Below are positions 1 through 5,814 of a DNA stretch of 10,800 nucleotides, piece after piece (positions within the stretch are counted from its first letter, which is position 1; each line of letters starts with the position of its first letter). A program made the translations under genes and the position numbers. The stretch lies in assembly GCA_903882725.1 (NCBI GenBank), contig CAIRYF010000162.1, forward strand, positions 1-10,800, read 5' to 3'. Under the pieces are notes generated by a model. That model made no database searches. It was not told the origin of the DNA and saw only the letters and a program-made list of their open reading frames with translations. This stretch comes from an uncultured Simplicispira sp. (GTDB lineage: Bacteria; Pseudomonadota; Gammaproteobacteria; Burkholderiales; Burkholderiaceae_C).

Positions 1-736
1 ACCAAACCTGCGCTTGCAGCGTGGCAGCAATGATGTTGCGGTGCGTCAGCACCGCGCCTTTGGACAGGCCGGTGGTGCCGCCGGTGTATTGCAAAAAGGC
101 AATCGAGTCGAGCGTGGCGGTGCTGGGTTGCAACTTGCGCTGCGCGCCCTCGGTCAGCGCTTTTTTGAACGGTGTCAGTTGGCGTGCGCCAGTCATGGGC
201 AGGTCGTAGTCGGGCACCATTTTGGCGATGTGGCGCACGGCAAAGTTGATCCAGTGACCGTAGGCAAAGCCCAGCAAGTCGCCCATTGAGGCCATCACCA
301 CGTGCTTGACCGGGGAGCTGTCCAAAATACCGGCCAAGGTGTGGGCAAAGTTTTCGAGGATGACGATAACGCTGGCACCCGAGTCTTTGAGCTGGTGCGC
401 CAGTTCGCGCGGCGTGTACAGCGGGTTGACATTGACGCAGACGTAACCCGCGCGCAGCACGGCGGCCATGGTGACAGCAAATTGCGGAATATTGGGCAGC
501 ATGATGGCCACGCGCGCGCCGGGCTCCAGTCCCTGCGCCTGCAGCCACGCGCCCAAGGCGGCCGACTCGCGATCGAGTTCGCCATAGCTCATCCAGCGCT
601 CCATGCACACTGAAAACGCACTATTGGCGTGCTTTGCCATGGCTTCTTCAAGCAGGTGAGCCACCGATCGGTATTGCTGCGGATCGACGGTGTGGGGAAT
701 GCCTGCGGGATAGCTTTTAAGCCAAATTTTGTCCAT
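1..736 (-). CDS. fadD: Long-chain fatty-acid--CoA ligase, N-terminal part (partial)
   Basis: Reading the minus strand from ATG at 736 gives 245 codons with no stop before the window edge; the C-terminal half or more lies outside. The protein activates long-chain fatty acids to acyl-CoA through an acyl-adenylate and feeds beta-oxidation; it probably acts at the inner face of the inner membrane. Visible are the opening MDKIWLKSYPAG, a region typical of FadD (YVCVNVNPLYTPRELAHQL, residues 98-116), and the ATP-binding loop of AMP-forming ligases, YTGGTTGLSKGA, at 217-228. The segment from 145 to 200 (GDLLGFAYGHWINF...) also fits bacterial FadD. The start codon has no strong Shine-Dalgarno sequence. 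A perfect palindrome at 765-778 lies 28 bases upstream and may be a regulator site. The family call is firm; the exact chain-length preference cannot be read from this part. Confidence 0.95.
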   Translation of the reverse strand, partial: MDKIWLKSYPAGIPHTVDPQQYRSVAHLLEEAMAKHANSAFSVCMERWMSYGELDRESAALGAWLQAQGLEPGARVAIMLPNIPQFAVTMAAVLRAGYVCVNVNPLYTPRELAHQLKDSGASVIVILENFAHTLAGILDSSPVKHVVMASMGDLLGFAYGHWINFAVRHIAKMVPDYDLPMTGARQLTPFKKALTEGAQRKLQPSTATLDSIAFLQYTGGTTGLSKGAVLTHRNIIAATLQAQVW

Positions 737-764
737 GGGGAAGCCTGAGCAAGAGTCAAAGTGG

Positions 765-778
765 AATCGGGCCCGATT
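765..778. promoter_or_regulatory. Perfect 14-bp palindrome upstream of fadD (candidate operator)
   Basis: AATCGGGCCCGATT is its own reverse complement and sits 28 bases upstream of the fadD start codon. Symmetric sites of this kind are bound by dimeric regulators, and fatty-acid degradation genes in proteobacteria are often controlled by TetR- or GntR-type repressors (PsrA, FadR). The sequence is not a consensus I recognise for either. One 14-bp perfect palindrome is expected by chance in about 15 kb, so its position is the main argument. Confidence 0.3.
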
Positions 779-1007
779 GTTTAAGGGCCAAGACAAAAGG
801 GCTACCGGGCTTTTCCTAGGGTGGGGGCCGTTTCAGTCCCACAGGCGACAGGGTCTCATCAGTCAGTTGTAAAAAACATCTACTTTTGGTATCGAATTGA
901 GCGGCGCTGCAGAGCCCAATGCGTACAACTACGTAGGCTTTTTTGCGATATTAAAATGCCTGCCTACATCTTGTAAGTGATTGATTTAATAGCTGTAATT
1001 ACGAAAG

Positions 1008-1038
1008 CTGACAAATTTGTTGCAGCGCAGCAAATAAT
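1008..1038 (+). promoter_or_regulatory. Possible sigma-70 promoter of the GNAT gene
   Basis: CTGACA (1008-1013, one mismatch to TTGACA) and AATAAT (1033-1038, one mismatch to TATAAT) are separated by 19 bases, longer than the optimum of 17. A transcript would start near 1045. That favours ATG 1077 over the upstream TTG at 1041 as start of the GNAT protein. Two overlapping inverted repeats cover the spacer and the -10. Confidence 0.3.
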
Positions 1039-1076
1039 GCTTGGAAAGTTGCCACAAAAGCCCTACATTGGATTAC

Positions 1077-1802
1077 ATGACTGCAACCAAAGACTGGCTC
1101 AAAGCATCCTGGGACGCTGGCATTGATCTGCTGCACCCTGTGAGCGACCGTATCGACGGCGATGCTTCGTTTTCCTCTGCCTCGGCTCAATCCGTCAAAA
1201 CCCCGGTCGTGGTACCCATTCGATCCTTGGGCCCGGCGTACCGCGAGCGCATTGCCACGCACCTGCTGGCGCTGGACGACGCAGACCGCTACCTGCGCTT
1301 TGGCTACAAAGCCAGCGACGAGCAAATTGGCCGCTATGTGGCCGATCTGAACTTTGAGCGCGACGAAATTTTTGGCATTTACAACCGCCACCTGGAGCTG
1401 GTTGCCATGGCACACGTCGCCTTTGCCACAGACCCTGAGCACCATCAGTGCGCTGAGTTTGGCGTCTCGGTACTGAAAAAAGCCCGTGGGCGCGGTTACG
1501 GCAGGCGCTTGTTTGAGCGCGCCGTGATTCACGCGCGCAACGAGGGCGTGGACATGATGTTTATTCACGCGCTGTCCGAGAACACCACCATGCTGAAAAT
1601 TGCGCGCAACGCGGGTGCCAGCGTGCAGCGCGATGGTGCCGAATCTGAAGCGTTTTTGCACTTGCCTCCAGCCAATCTGGACTCGCGCATGGCGGCGCTG
1701 TTTGAGCACCAGTTTGCCGAGATGGACTACCGCATCAAACGCCAAGCCAAGCTATTTTGGGATTTTCTGGCGCGGATGCGGGCGCTGCGCACCCTGCGTT
1801 AA
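1077..1802 (+). CDS. GNAT-family N-acetyltransferase
   Basis: The product of 241 residues carries a GNAT domain at about residues 42-198. The acetyl-CoA pyrophosphate-binding motif is RGRGYG at 137-142, followed by the helix RRLFERAVIHARNEG. A second conserved block, FIHALSENTTMLKIARNAG, lies at 162-180 and fits the part of GNAT folds that closes over the cofactor. The segment RYLRFGY (71-77) resembles proteins related to the acetyltransferase domain of Pat-type protein acetyltransferases. A charged helical tail (200-241) follows the domain. I chose ATG 1077; an in-frame TTG at 1041 would add 12 residues but has no ribosome binding site and may lie upstream of the transcript start. The next gene on the same strand is corC, about 100 bases on. 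The substrate is unknown; a protein or small amine are both possible. Confidence 0.85.
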   Translation: MTATKDWLKASWDAGIDLLHPVSDRIDGDASFSSASAQSVKTPVVVPIRSLGPAYRERIATHLLALDDADRYLRFGYKASDEQIGRYVADLNFERDEIFGIYNRHLELVAMAHVAFATDPEHHQCAEFGVSVLKKARGRGYGRRLFERAVIHARNEGVDMMFIHALSENTTMLKIARNAGASVQRDGAESEAFLHLPPANLDSRMAALFEHQFAEMDYRIKRQAKLFWDFLARMRALRTLR

Positions 1803-1838
1803 CTGCACGGGGGCCGGGCAGGTGAAGCCCTAGGGCGC

Positions 1839-1864
1839 GTAGGCACTGCAATCCAGTATCCTAC
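1839..1864 (+). terminator. Hairpin between the GNAT gene and corC (possible weak terminator)
   Basis: GTAGG-c-ACTG-caatc-CAGT-at-CCTAC can fold into a two-part stem of 5 and 4 base pairs with an asymmetric internal bulge and a 5-base loop. The following sequence, gtgccttattt, is only mildly T-rich. It could be a weak terminator, an attenuator or a leader structure for corC, or chance. Confidence 0.25.
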
Positions 1865-1904
1865 GTGCCTTATTTCACTACCGCACGTTCTGCACCCCAA
1901 GGCT

Positions 1905-2780
1905 GTGTCTGACCCCCAACCCGCGCGTTTTCACGAAAAAGAAGATAAGCGCAGTTTTCTGCAAAAAGTCGCCGAGTTCATTCACCCCGGCCCCGACTCG
2001 CACGAAGAGCTGATTGCCATTTTGGGCAGCGCTGAAGACAACCAAGTCATCAGCGCCGAGTCGCGCATCATGCTAGAGCGCGTTATTCGTATGTCCAACC
2101 GCACCGTGGGCGACGTGATGGTGGCGGCTCCGCGCATGGACACCATCAACATCGATGCGCCGTTTGAGCAACTGCTGCACATCATCATCAACACCGCGCA
2201 TTCGCGCTTTCCGGTCTACCAAGGCGAGCGCGAAAACATCATTGGCATTTTGCTGGCCAAAGACTTGCTCAAGCTGCAGCGCTCGCCCGAATTGAACATC
2301 CGCGCCCTGATTCGCCCCGCCGTGTTTGTCCCCGAGACCAAGGGGCTGAACGATTTGCTGCGCGACTTTCGCAGCAACCGCAATCACTTGGCCATCGTTA
2401 TCGACGAGTTTGGCCGCGTCGCCGGCTTGGCAACGATTGAGGACGTGCTAGAAGAAATCGTCGGCGAGATTGAAGACGAATTTGACATTGGCGAAGACGA
2501 AGGCGATATCTTTGCCCTGGCCGACAGCACCTACCGCGTCAGCGGCGACACCCCGGTCGAGCGCGTGGCTGAAGCCTTTCACGTGCCCGTGGTCGGCAGC
2601 GACGCCGACGAAGACTTTGACACCATCGGCGGCCTCATCGCCCACGAAATGGGCCATGTGCCCAAGCGCGGTGAGCACCTGCAGCTGTGCGGCCTGCACT
2701 TTGTCGTGCTGCACACCAAAGGTGGCGCGGTGCGCTGGTTCAAGGTATCAGCCACTTTGCCCGAGGCCGGTGCATCTTGA
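1905..2780 (+). CDS. corC: CorC/YbeX-family CBS-domain protein
   Basis: The product of 291 residues matches the usual length and order of the cytoplasmic CorC/YbeX family. A pair of CBS domains lies at about 68-190, with VGDVMVAAPRMD (68-79), SRFPVY (100-105), VIDEFGRVAGLATIED (165-180) and the acidic run EEIVGEIEDE (183-192). A CorC_HlyC/transporter-associated domain follows at about 205-285, with TIGGLIAHEMGHVPKRGE (240-257). There are no membrane segments. E. coli CorC has been linked to magnesium and cobalt efflux with CorA, and YbeX also to ribosome metabolism; the biochemical role is not settled. The start is GTG, the only plausible one, with an AAGG only 2 bases before it, so initiation may be weak. 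Its stop codon overlaps the start of lnt, keeping the corC-lnt pairing of E. coli; ybeZ and ybeY are not directly upstream here. Confidence 0.93.
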   Translation: MSDPQPARFHEKEDKRSFLQKVAEFIHPGPDSHEELIAILGSAEDNQVISAESRIMLERVIRMSNRTVGDVMVAAPRMDTINIDAPFEQLLHIIINTAHSRFPVYQGERENIIGILLAKDLLKLQRSPELNIRALIRPAVFVPETKGLNDLLRDFRSNRNHLAIVIDEFGRVAGLATIEDVLEEIVGEIEDEFDIGEDEGDIFALADSTYRVSGDTPVERVAEAFHVPVVGSDADEDFDTIGGLIAHEMGHVPKRGEHLQLCGLHFVVLHTKGGAVRWFKVSATLPEAGAS

Positions 2781-4420
2781 CGGCGTCGGCCCCACAGCCT
2801 TGGCGGGAACGCCCCGCTTCGTTGTCCTATCCGCGCAGCGCTTTATCTGCCCCCTGGGCCCGCACCGGGCCACGCGCTGCGCCTTGGCACTGGCTGCTAG
2901 CGCTGCTGGCCGGGCTGGCGCACGCGGCCGCGCTGGCGTTTCCGGGCAGCGGCGTGCCGCAGTGGTGGTTGCAACTGGCGGCCTTGCTGGCGCTGGCATG
3001 GCTGGTGCGTCCGGGCACGCCGTGGCGCCGCGCAGCTGGGCTGGGTTGGGTGTTTGCTACTGCGTGGCTGGTGGGCACGTTTTGGTGGCTGTTTATTTCT
3101 ATGCACATTTATGGCGGCTTGGCATCACCGCTGGCCGCTGTGGCGGTGTTGGCACTGGCCGCCTTTTTGGCGCTGTATTACGCCGTCAGTTTGGGGCTTT
3201 TTAGTGCTTTAGCCCATACTCAGCGTGCGCTGTCTGCTCTTATTTTTGCAGCGCTGTGGTTGCTGGCCGAGCTGGCCCGGGGCACTTGGTGGACGGGCTT
3301 TCCGTGGGGTGCCAGCGGCTATGCCCATGTCGATGGCCCGCTGGCGGCGCTGGCGCGCAGCGTGGGCGTGTACGGCATCGCCGCCGTTGCCGCTGCGCTG
3401 GCCATGCTGTTGGCACAACTGCGCCGCAGTGACTTGCACAACCCGCGCGCGTGGGCGCTCCTGCTGGCTGTCGCCGCCGCGCTCACCGGCTTATCGTGGC
3501 AGCGCCAGCAGGCCATTGCCACGCCCAACCCATCCGCTGCTGCACCTCTGACGCTGGCGCTGCTGCAAGGCAGCATTCCACAGGACGAGAAATTTCAGTT
3601 CGGCAGCGGCATCCCGATGGCCTTGCAGTGGTACAGCGACCAACTGCGCAGCGCCAAAGAGCAACTGGTGGTGGCCCCCGAAACGGCCATCGCCGTACTG
3701 CCCCAGCAACTGCCGCCCAGTTATTTGCAGGCCATTGAAGACCAATACACCAGCGGCCCCCAAGCGGCGCTGATCGGCATTCCGCTGGGTGACCTGCGCT
3801 TGGGCTACACCAACTCGGTGCTGGGTTGGCAGCCGGGGCAGAGTGCGCCCTACCGCTACAACAAACAGCATTTGGTGCCGTTTGGCGAATTTATCCCGCC
3901 GTTTTTTCGCTGGTTCACCGACTTGATGAACATCCCGCTGGGCGACTTCAGCCGTGGTGCGCTGGTGCAGCCGCCGTTTGTGTGGCGCGGCGAGCGCCTA
4001 GCGCCCAACATTTGCTACGAAGATTTGTTTGGCGAAGAGCTGGGCGCGCGCTTTGCCGACCCGGCCAACGCGCCGACGGTGTTTGTCAACCTGAGCAACA
4101 TTGCGTGGTTTGGCAACTCGCTGGCCATCGACCAGCACCTGCAAATCAGCCGAATGCGCGCGCTGGAGTTTGAGCGCCCGATGGTGCGCGCCACCAACAC
4201 CGGTGCCAGCGCCATCATCGACCACCAAGGCCAAGTGACGGCGCACTACGAGCATGGCCGCCGCGGCGTGCTGACCGGCACAGTGCAAGGGCGCAGCGGC
4301 GCGCCCACGCCATACGGCGGGGGGGTAGCGCGCTTTGGTCTATGGCCGCTGTGGGGCCTGGGCCTGGGCGTGGTGCTGGCTGCGTTGTGGCGGCGAGCGC
4401 GGCGGGCACGGCAAATTTGA
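2777..4420 (+). CDS. lnt: Apolipoprotein N-acyltransferase
   Basis: Lnt transfers an acyl chain from phospholipid to the N-terminal cysteine of apolipoproteins, the last step of lipoprotein maturation at the periplasmic face of the inner membrane. From TTG 2777 the product has 547 residues. An N-terminal half rich in membrane helices (about 37-245) is followed by a carbon-nitrogen hydrolase domain (about 258-505) and a final helix (521-537). The catalytic triad is visible: Glu302 (VVAPETAIAV), Lys363 (YNKQHLVPFGEF) and Cys413 (PNICYEDLFG). TTG 2777 shares two bases with the corC stop (TTGA), which suggests translational coupling. A longer frame from GTG 2687 would overlap corC by 94 bases and add residues unlike the family. 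The first 35 residues are variable, so the true start could be slightly different. The segment 3193-3254 has unusual base composition and resembles the interspersed repeat. Confidence 0.95.
   Translation: MTASAPQPWRERPASLSYPRSALSAPWARTGPRAAPWHWLLALLAGLAHAAALAFPGSGVPQWWLQLAALLALAWLVRPGTPWRRAAGLGWVFATAWLVGTFWWLFISMHIYGGLASPLAAVAVLALAAFLALYYAVSLGLFSALAHTQRALSALIFAALWLLAELARGTWWTGFPWGASGYAHVDGPLAALARSVGVYGIAAVAAALAMLLAQLRRSDLHNPRAWALLLAVAAALTGLSWQRQQAIATPNPSAAAPLTLALLQGSIPQDEKFQFGSGIPMALQWYSDQLRSAKEQLVVAPETAIAVLPQQLPPSYLQAIEDQYTSGPQAALIGIPLGDLRLGYTNSVLGWQPGQSAPYRYNKQHLVPFGEFIPPFFRWFTDLMNIPLGDFSRGALVQPPFVWRGERLAPNICYEDLFGEELGARFADPANAPTVFVNLSNIAWFGNSLAIDQHLQISRMRALEFERPMVRATNTGASAIIDHQGQVTAHYEHGRRGVLTGTVQGRSGAPTPYGGGVARFGLWPLWGLGLGVVLAALWRRARRARQI
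3193..3254 (-). repeat. Degenerate interspersed repeat copy inside lnt (candidate)
   Basis: Read on the minus strand, this stretch has the block order of the copies at 9763-9827 and 8295-8347: an AAAAATAAGAGC head, AGCGCACG, a spacer, then GGGCTAAAGCAC and a run of A. The match is weaker than for the other copies and needs small gaps. It lies antisense to lnt and encodes residues of about 140-160, at the edge of a membrane helix (ALSALIFAALWLLAEL). The stretch carries locally AT-rich codons such as CTT, ATT, TTT and GCT. Confidence 0.4.
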
Positions 4421-4446
4421 CTTTGTGCGCACAAATGGCGGACAAT
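4417..4446 (+). promoter_or_regulatory. Promoter of the toxin-antitoxin operon
   Basis: TTGACT (4417-4422, five of six to the -35 consensus) and GACAAT (4441-4446, four of six to the -10 consensus) are 18 bases apart. Transcription would start near 4453, about 22 bases before the antitoxin ATG. The -35 overlaps the lnt stop codon TGA (4418-4420), so the module has its own promoter packed against the end of lnt. Confidence 0.55.
4422..4435. promoter_or_regulatory. Perfect 14-bp palindrome between -35 and -10 (probable antitoxin operator)
   Basis: TTTGTGCGCACAAA is a perfect palindrome in the spacer of the promoter at 4417-4446. Ribbon-helix-helix antitoxins of DUF1778-GNAT modules bind palindromic sites in their own promoters and repress them, with the toxin changing affinity (conditional cooperativity). 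The position is exactly where such an operator would block RNA polymerase. The assignment to this antitoxin is inference. Confidence 0.6.
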
Positions 4447-4474
4447 TTCGAGAAGCTTTTTTCAGGAGATTGCT

Positions 4475-4762
4475 ATGACCATCCCTATGCCCGCTCTGGC
4501 CAAGGACACGCGACTGCATATTCGTTGCGATCAAGAGGTGCGCCGTTTGCTCGACAAGGCGGCCGCGTATGCGCACATGAGCGTCTCCGAGTTCGTGCTG
4601 AAAAATGCGGTGGAGCAAGCGCAATCTGTGGTGCAGGCCAACGAGGCCATCACGCTGTCACAGCACGACTTTGCGGCCTTTCTCGATGCGCTGGATGCGC
4701 CGCCCCAACCAGCGCCTGCCTTGCAGCGCGCTTTTGCACGCCACGCCGAGCAAGTGCGCTAA
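4475..4762 (+). CDS. DUF1778 (TacA-like) ribbon-helix-helix antitoxin
   Basis: The product of 95 residues has the layout of DUF1778 antitoxins. An N-terminal ribbon-helix-helix DNA-binding part at about 10-55 (DTRLHIRCDQEVRRLLDKAA, then HMSVSEFVLKNAVEQAQ) is followed by a C-terminal tail with ITLSQHDFAAFLDALD (59-74). In TacA-TacT complexes this tail wraps the acetyltransferase and blocks its active site. A strong AGGAGA (4464-4469) lies 5 bases before the ATG, much better than for most genes here, which fits the need for excess antitoxin. The stop codon is directly followed by the toxin start. Its likely operator is the palindrome at 4422-4435. The module looks accessory: it sits between housekeeping genes and has its own promoter. 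Confidence 0.9.
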   Translation: MTIPMPALAKDTRLHIRCDQEVRRLLDKAAAYAHMSVSEFVLKNAVEQAQSVVQANEAITLSQHDFAAFLDALDAPPQPAPALQRAFARHAEQVR

Positions 4763-5317
4763 ATGCGCTGCCACATTCGTCCCTTGGATCACACGGCGGA
4801 CAGCGCCAATTTTGATTGTGGTGAGAGCGCGCTGAACGCCTATCTGCAACGCTATGCCACGCAAGACATCAAGCGCGGCGTGGCCCGGGCTTTTGTTGCC
4901 ACACCCATCCATCCTGACCAGCCCGACCAGCCCGACCAGCCCGACCAGCCCGATGCTGTCGGCAGCTTCCGCTGCGCAGTGGCTGGTTTTTACACACTGA
5001 GCGCCGCCAGCGTCGCTGCTGAGACGCTGCCTGAGGCATGGCGCAAAAAACTGCCGCGCTATCCGGTGCCAGCCGCCTTGCTTGGGCGCTTGGCAGTGGC
5101 GCAGTCAGCGCAAGGGCAGGGATTGGGCTCGATTTTGCTGGCCGATGCGTGCCAGCGCGTGGCGGCGGTGAGCCAAACCTTGGCGGTGGTCGCCATCATG
5201 GTGGACGCGCAATCGCCCCAAGCGGCGGCCTTTTATCAGCACTTTGGCTTTGTGCAACTGCCCGGCCAGTCCAGCCGCTGGATGTTGCCACGCTCGCACT
5301 TTGCCAGCTTGGCTTGA
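4763..5317 (+). CDS. TacT-like GNAT acetyltransferase toxin
   Basis: The product of 184 residues begins directly after the antitoxin stop (TAA then ATG, no gap), so translation is probably coupled. It has the family marks of GNAT toxins that acetylate the amino group of aminoacyl-tRNA and stop translation. FDCGESALNAYLQRYATQD lies at 17-35, VAGFYTLSAASV at 73-84, and PRYPVPAALLGRLAV at 98-112. The acetyl-CoA loop QGQGLG is at 117-122, and AFYQHFGF at 156-163 has a tyrosine (Tyr158) at the usual catalytic position. All key motifs are intact, so it is probably active. Oddly, the loop between RAFVATP and the next strand contains four PDQ units plus a partial one (51-64), encoded by a 9-nt tandem repeat; relatives usually have a short loop there. 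The tRNA target cannot be predicted. Confidence 0.9.
   Translation: MRCHIRPLDHTADSANFDCGESALNAYLQRYATQDIKRGVARAFVATPIHPDQPDQPDQPDQPDAVGSFRCAVAGFYTLSAASVAAETLPEAWRKKLPRYPVPAALLGRLAVAQSAQGQGLGSILLADACQRVAAVSQTLAVVAIMVDAQSPQAAAFYQHFGFVQLPGQSSRWMLPRSHFASLA
4913..4953 (+). repeat. 9-nt tandem repeat (CCCGACCAG) in the toxin gene
   Basis: Four units (the first with one T for C) and a partial fifth run in frame and encode PDQ-PDQ-PDQ-PDQ-PD. The near identity of the units suggests recent slippage expansion. Gain or loss of units keeps the frame and would change only loop length. Confidence 0.9.
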
Positions 5318-5330
5318 TGGCGCAGCGCCG

Positions 5331-5783
5331 TTAAACCGCCTTCGGCAATGTCCCTGCCGCTACCAGCCGCTGGTGCTCGACCAGCGCGCAGTGGTTTTGC
5401 ACCACTTGCAAACCGGCGGCGCGGGCGCGCTCGCAGGCGGCGTCGTTTTGCACGCCCAGTTGCAGCCACAGGGCGCGCGCACCAATGGCGATGGCTTCGT
5501 CGGCAATCGGCGGTACGTCAGCGCTGTTGCGAAACACGTCCACCAAATCAATACGCAGCGCGCCCAAATGCTGCGCCGCCTCAGTCAACGAGGGCCAGCA
5601 GCGCTCGCCCAAAATCTCGGTCGCCATCGGGTTGATGGGCACGATGCGGTAGCCCTGTTGCTGCAAATACTCGGCGACATGGTGGCTGTCGCGCTCGGGC
5701 TTGGGCGAGAGGCCGACGACGGCAATCGTGCGGCAGGTTTGCAAAATGTTCAGGGCGAGGTCGTCGAAAGTAGCTTGGGACAT
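5331..5783 (-). CDS. CoA-binding domain protein (YccU-like)
   Basis: The product of 150 residues is a single-domain CoA_binding_2 protein with a Rossmann-like fold, as in E. coli YccU. Visible are TIAVVGLSPKPERDSHHVAEYL (19-40), the strand YRIVPINP (45-52), LVDVFRNSADVPPIADEAIA (80-99) and the end VVQNHCALVEHQRL (127-140). The molecular role of this family is not established beyond likely CoA binding. I chose ATG 5783, which has GGAG 8 bases upstream; an upstream in-frame start at 5837 would overlap the end of dsbD and add residues not seen in the family. It follows dsbD on the same strand after 31 bases, so the two are probably co-transcribed. It converges on the toxin gene with only 13 bases between the stop codons. 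Confidence 0.9.
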   Translation of the reverse strand: MSQATFDDLALNILQTCRTIAVVGLSPKPERDSHHVAEYLQQQGYRIVPINPMATEILGERCWPSLTEAAQHLGALRIDLVDVFRNSADVPPIADEAIAIGARALWLQLGVQNDAACERARAAGLQVVQNHCALVEHQRLVAAGTLPKAV

Positions 5784-5814
5784 AGCAGTGCTCCAGTAGT
5801 GGACGGGTAAAACA

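Larger units (their letters stand above)
737..1076. other. Divergent intergenic region fadD / GNAT gene
   Basis: This stretch of 340 bases separates the divergent fadD and GNAT genes and must hold both promoters. It is more AT-rich than its surroundings from about 865 to 1040. It contains the palindrome at 765-778, a promoter-like pair for the plus strand at 1008-1038, a perfect 10-bp palindrome ACAAATTTGT at 1011-1020, and an imperfect inverted repeat (TTTGTTGC-AGC-GCAGCAAA, 1016-1034) over the putative -10. The stretch around 784-817 (AAAAGGGCTAC then a T-rich end) and the TTAATAGCTG near 985-995 resemble pieces of the interspersed repeat described elsewhere in the window, but each is too degraded to call. 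No convincing open reading frame is present. Confidence 0.6.

Noticed and set aside
999..1745. 248-codon minus-strand frame
   Set aside because: It is antisense to the GNAT gene, has no recognisable motif, and such frames are common in GC-rich coding DNA.
2687..2776. Longer lnt start at GTG 2687
   Set aside because: It lies inside corC and encodes residues that mirror corC codons in another frame; the TTGA overlap at 2777 is more typical.
2470..3204. 244-codon plus-strand frame spanning the corC-lnt junction
   Set aside because: It is out of frame with two well-supported genes and has no motif of its own.
4913..4953. Short direct repeats as a CRISPR remnant
   Set aside because: The units are contiguous, 9 nt long and in frame with no spacers, so this is a coding tandem repeat.
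5319..5329. GGCG-CAG-CGCC hairpin between the convergent toxin and CoA-binding genes as a two-way terminator
   Set aside because: The stem has only four base pairs and there is no T tract on either side; too weak to call.
5244..5810. 188-codon plus-strand frame
   Set aside because: It overlaps the end of the toxin gene and runs antisense to the CoA-binding gene, whose protein motifs are clear.
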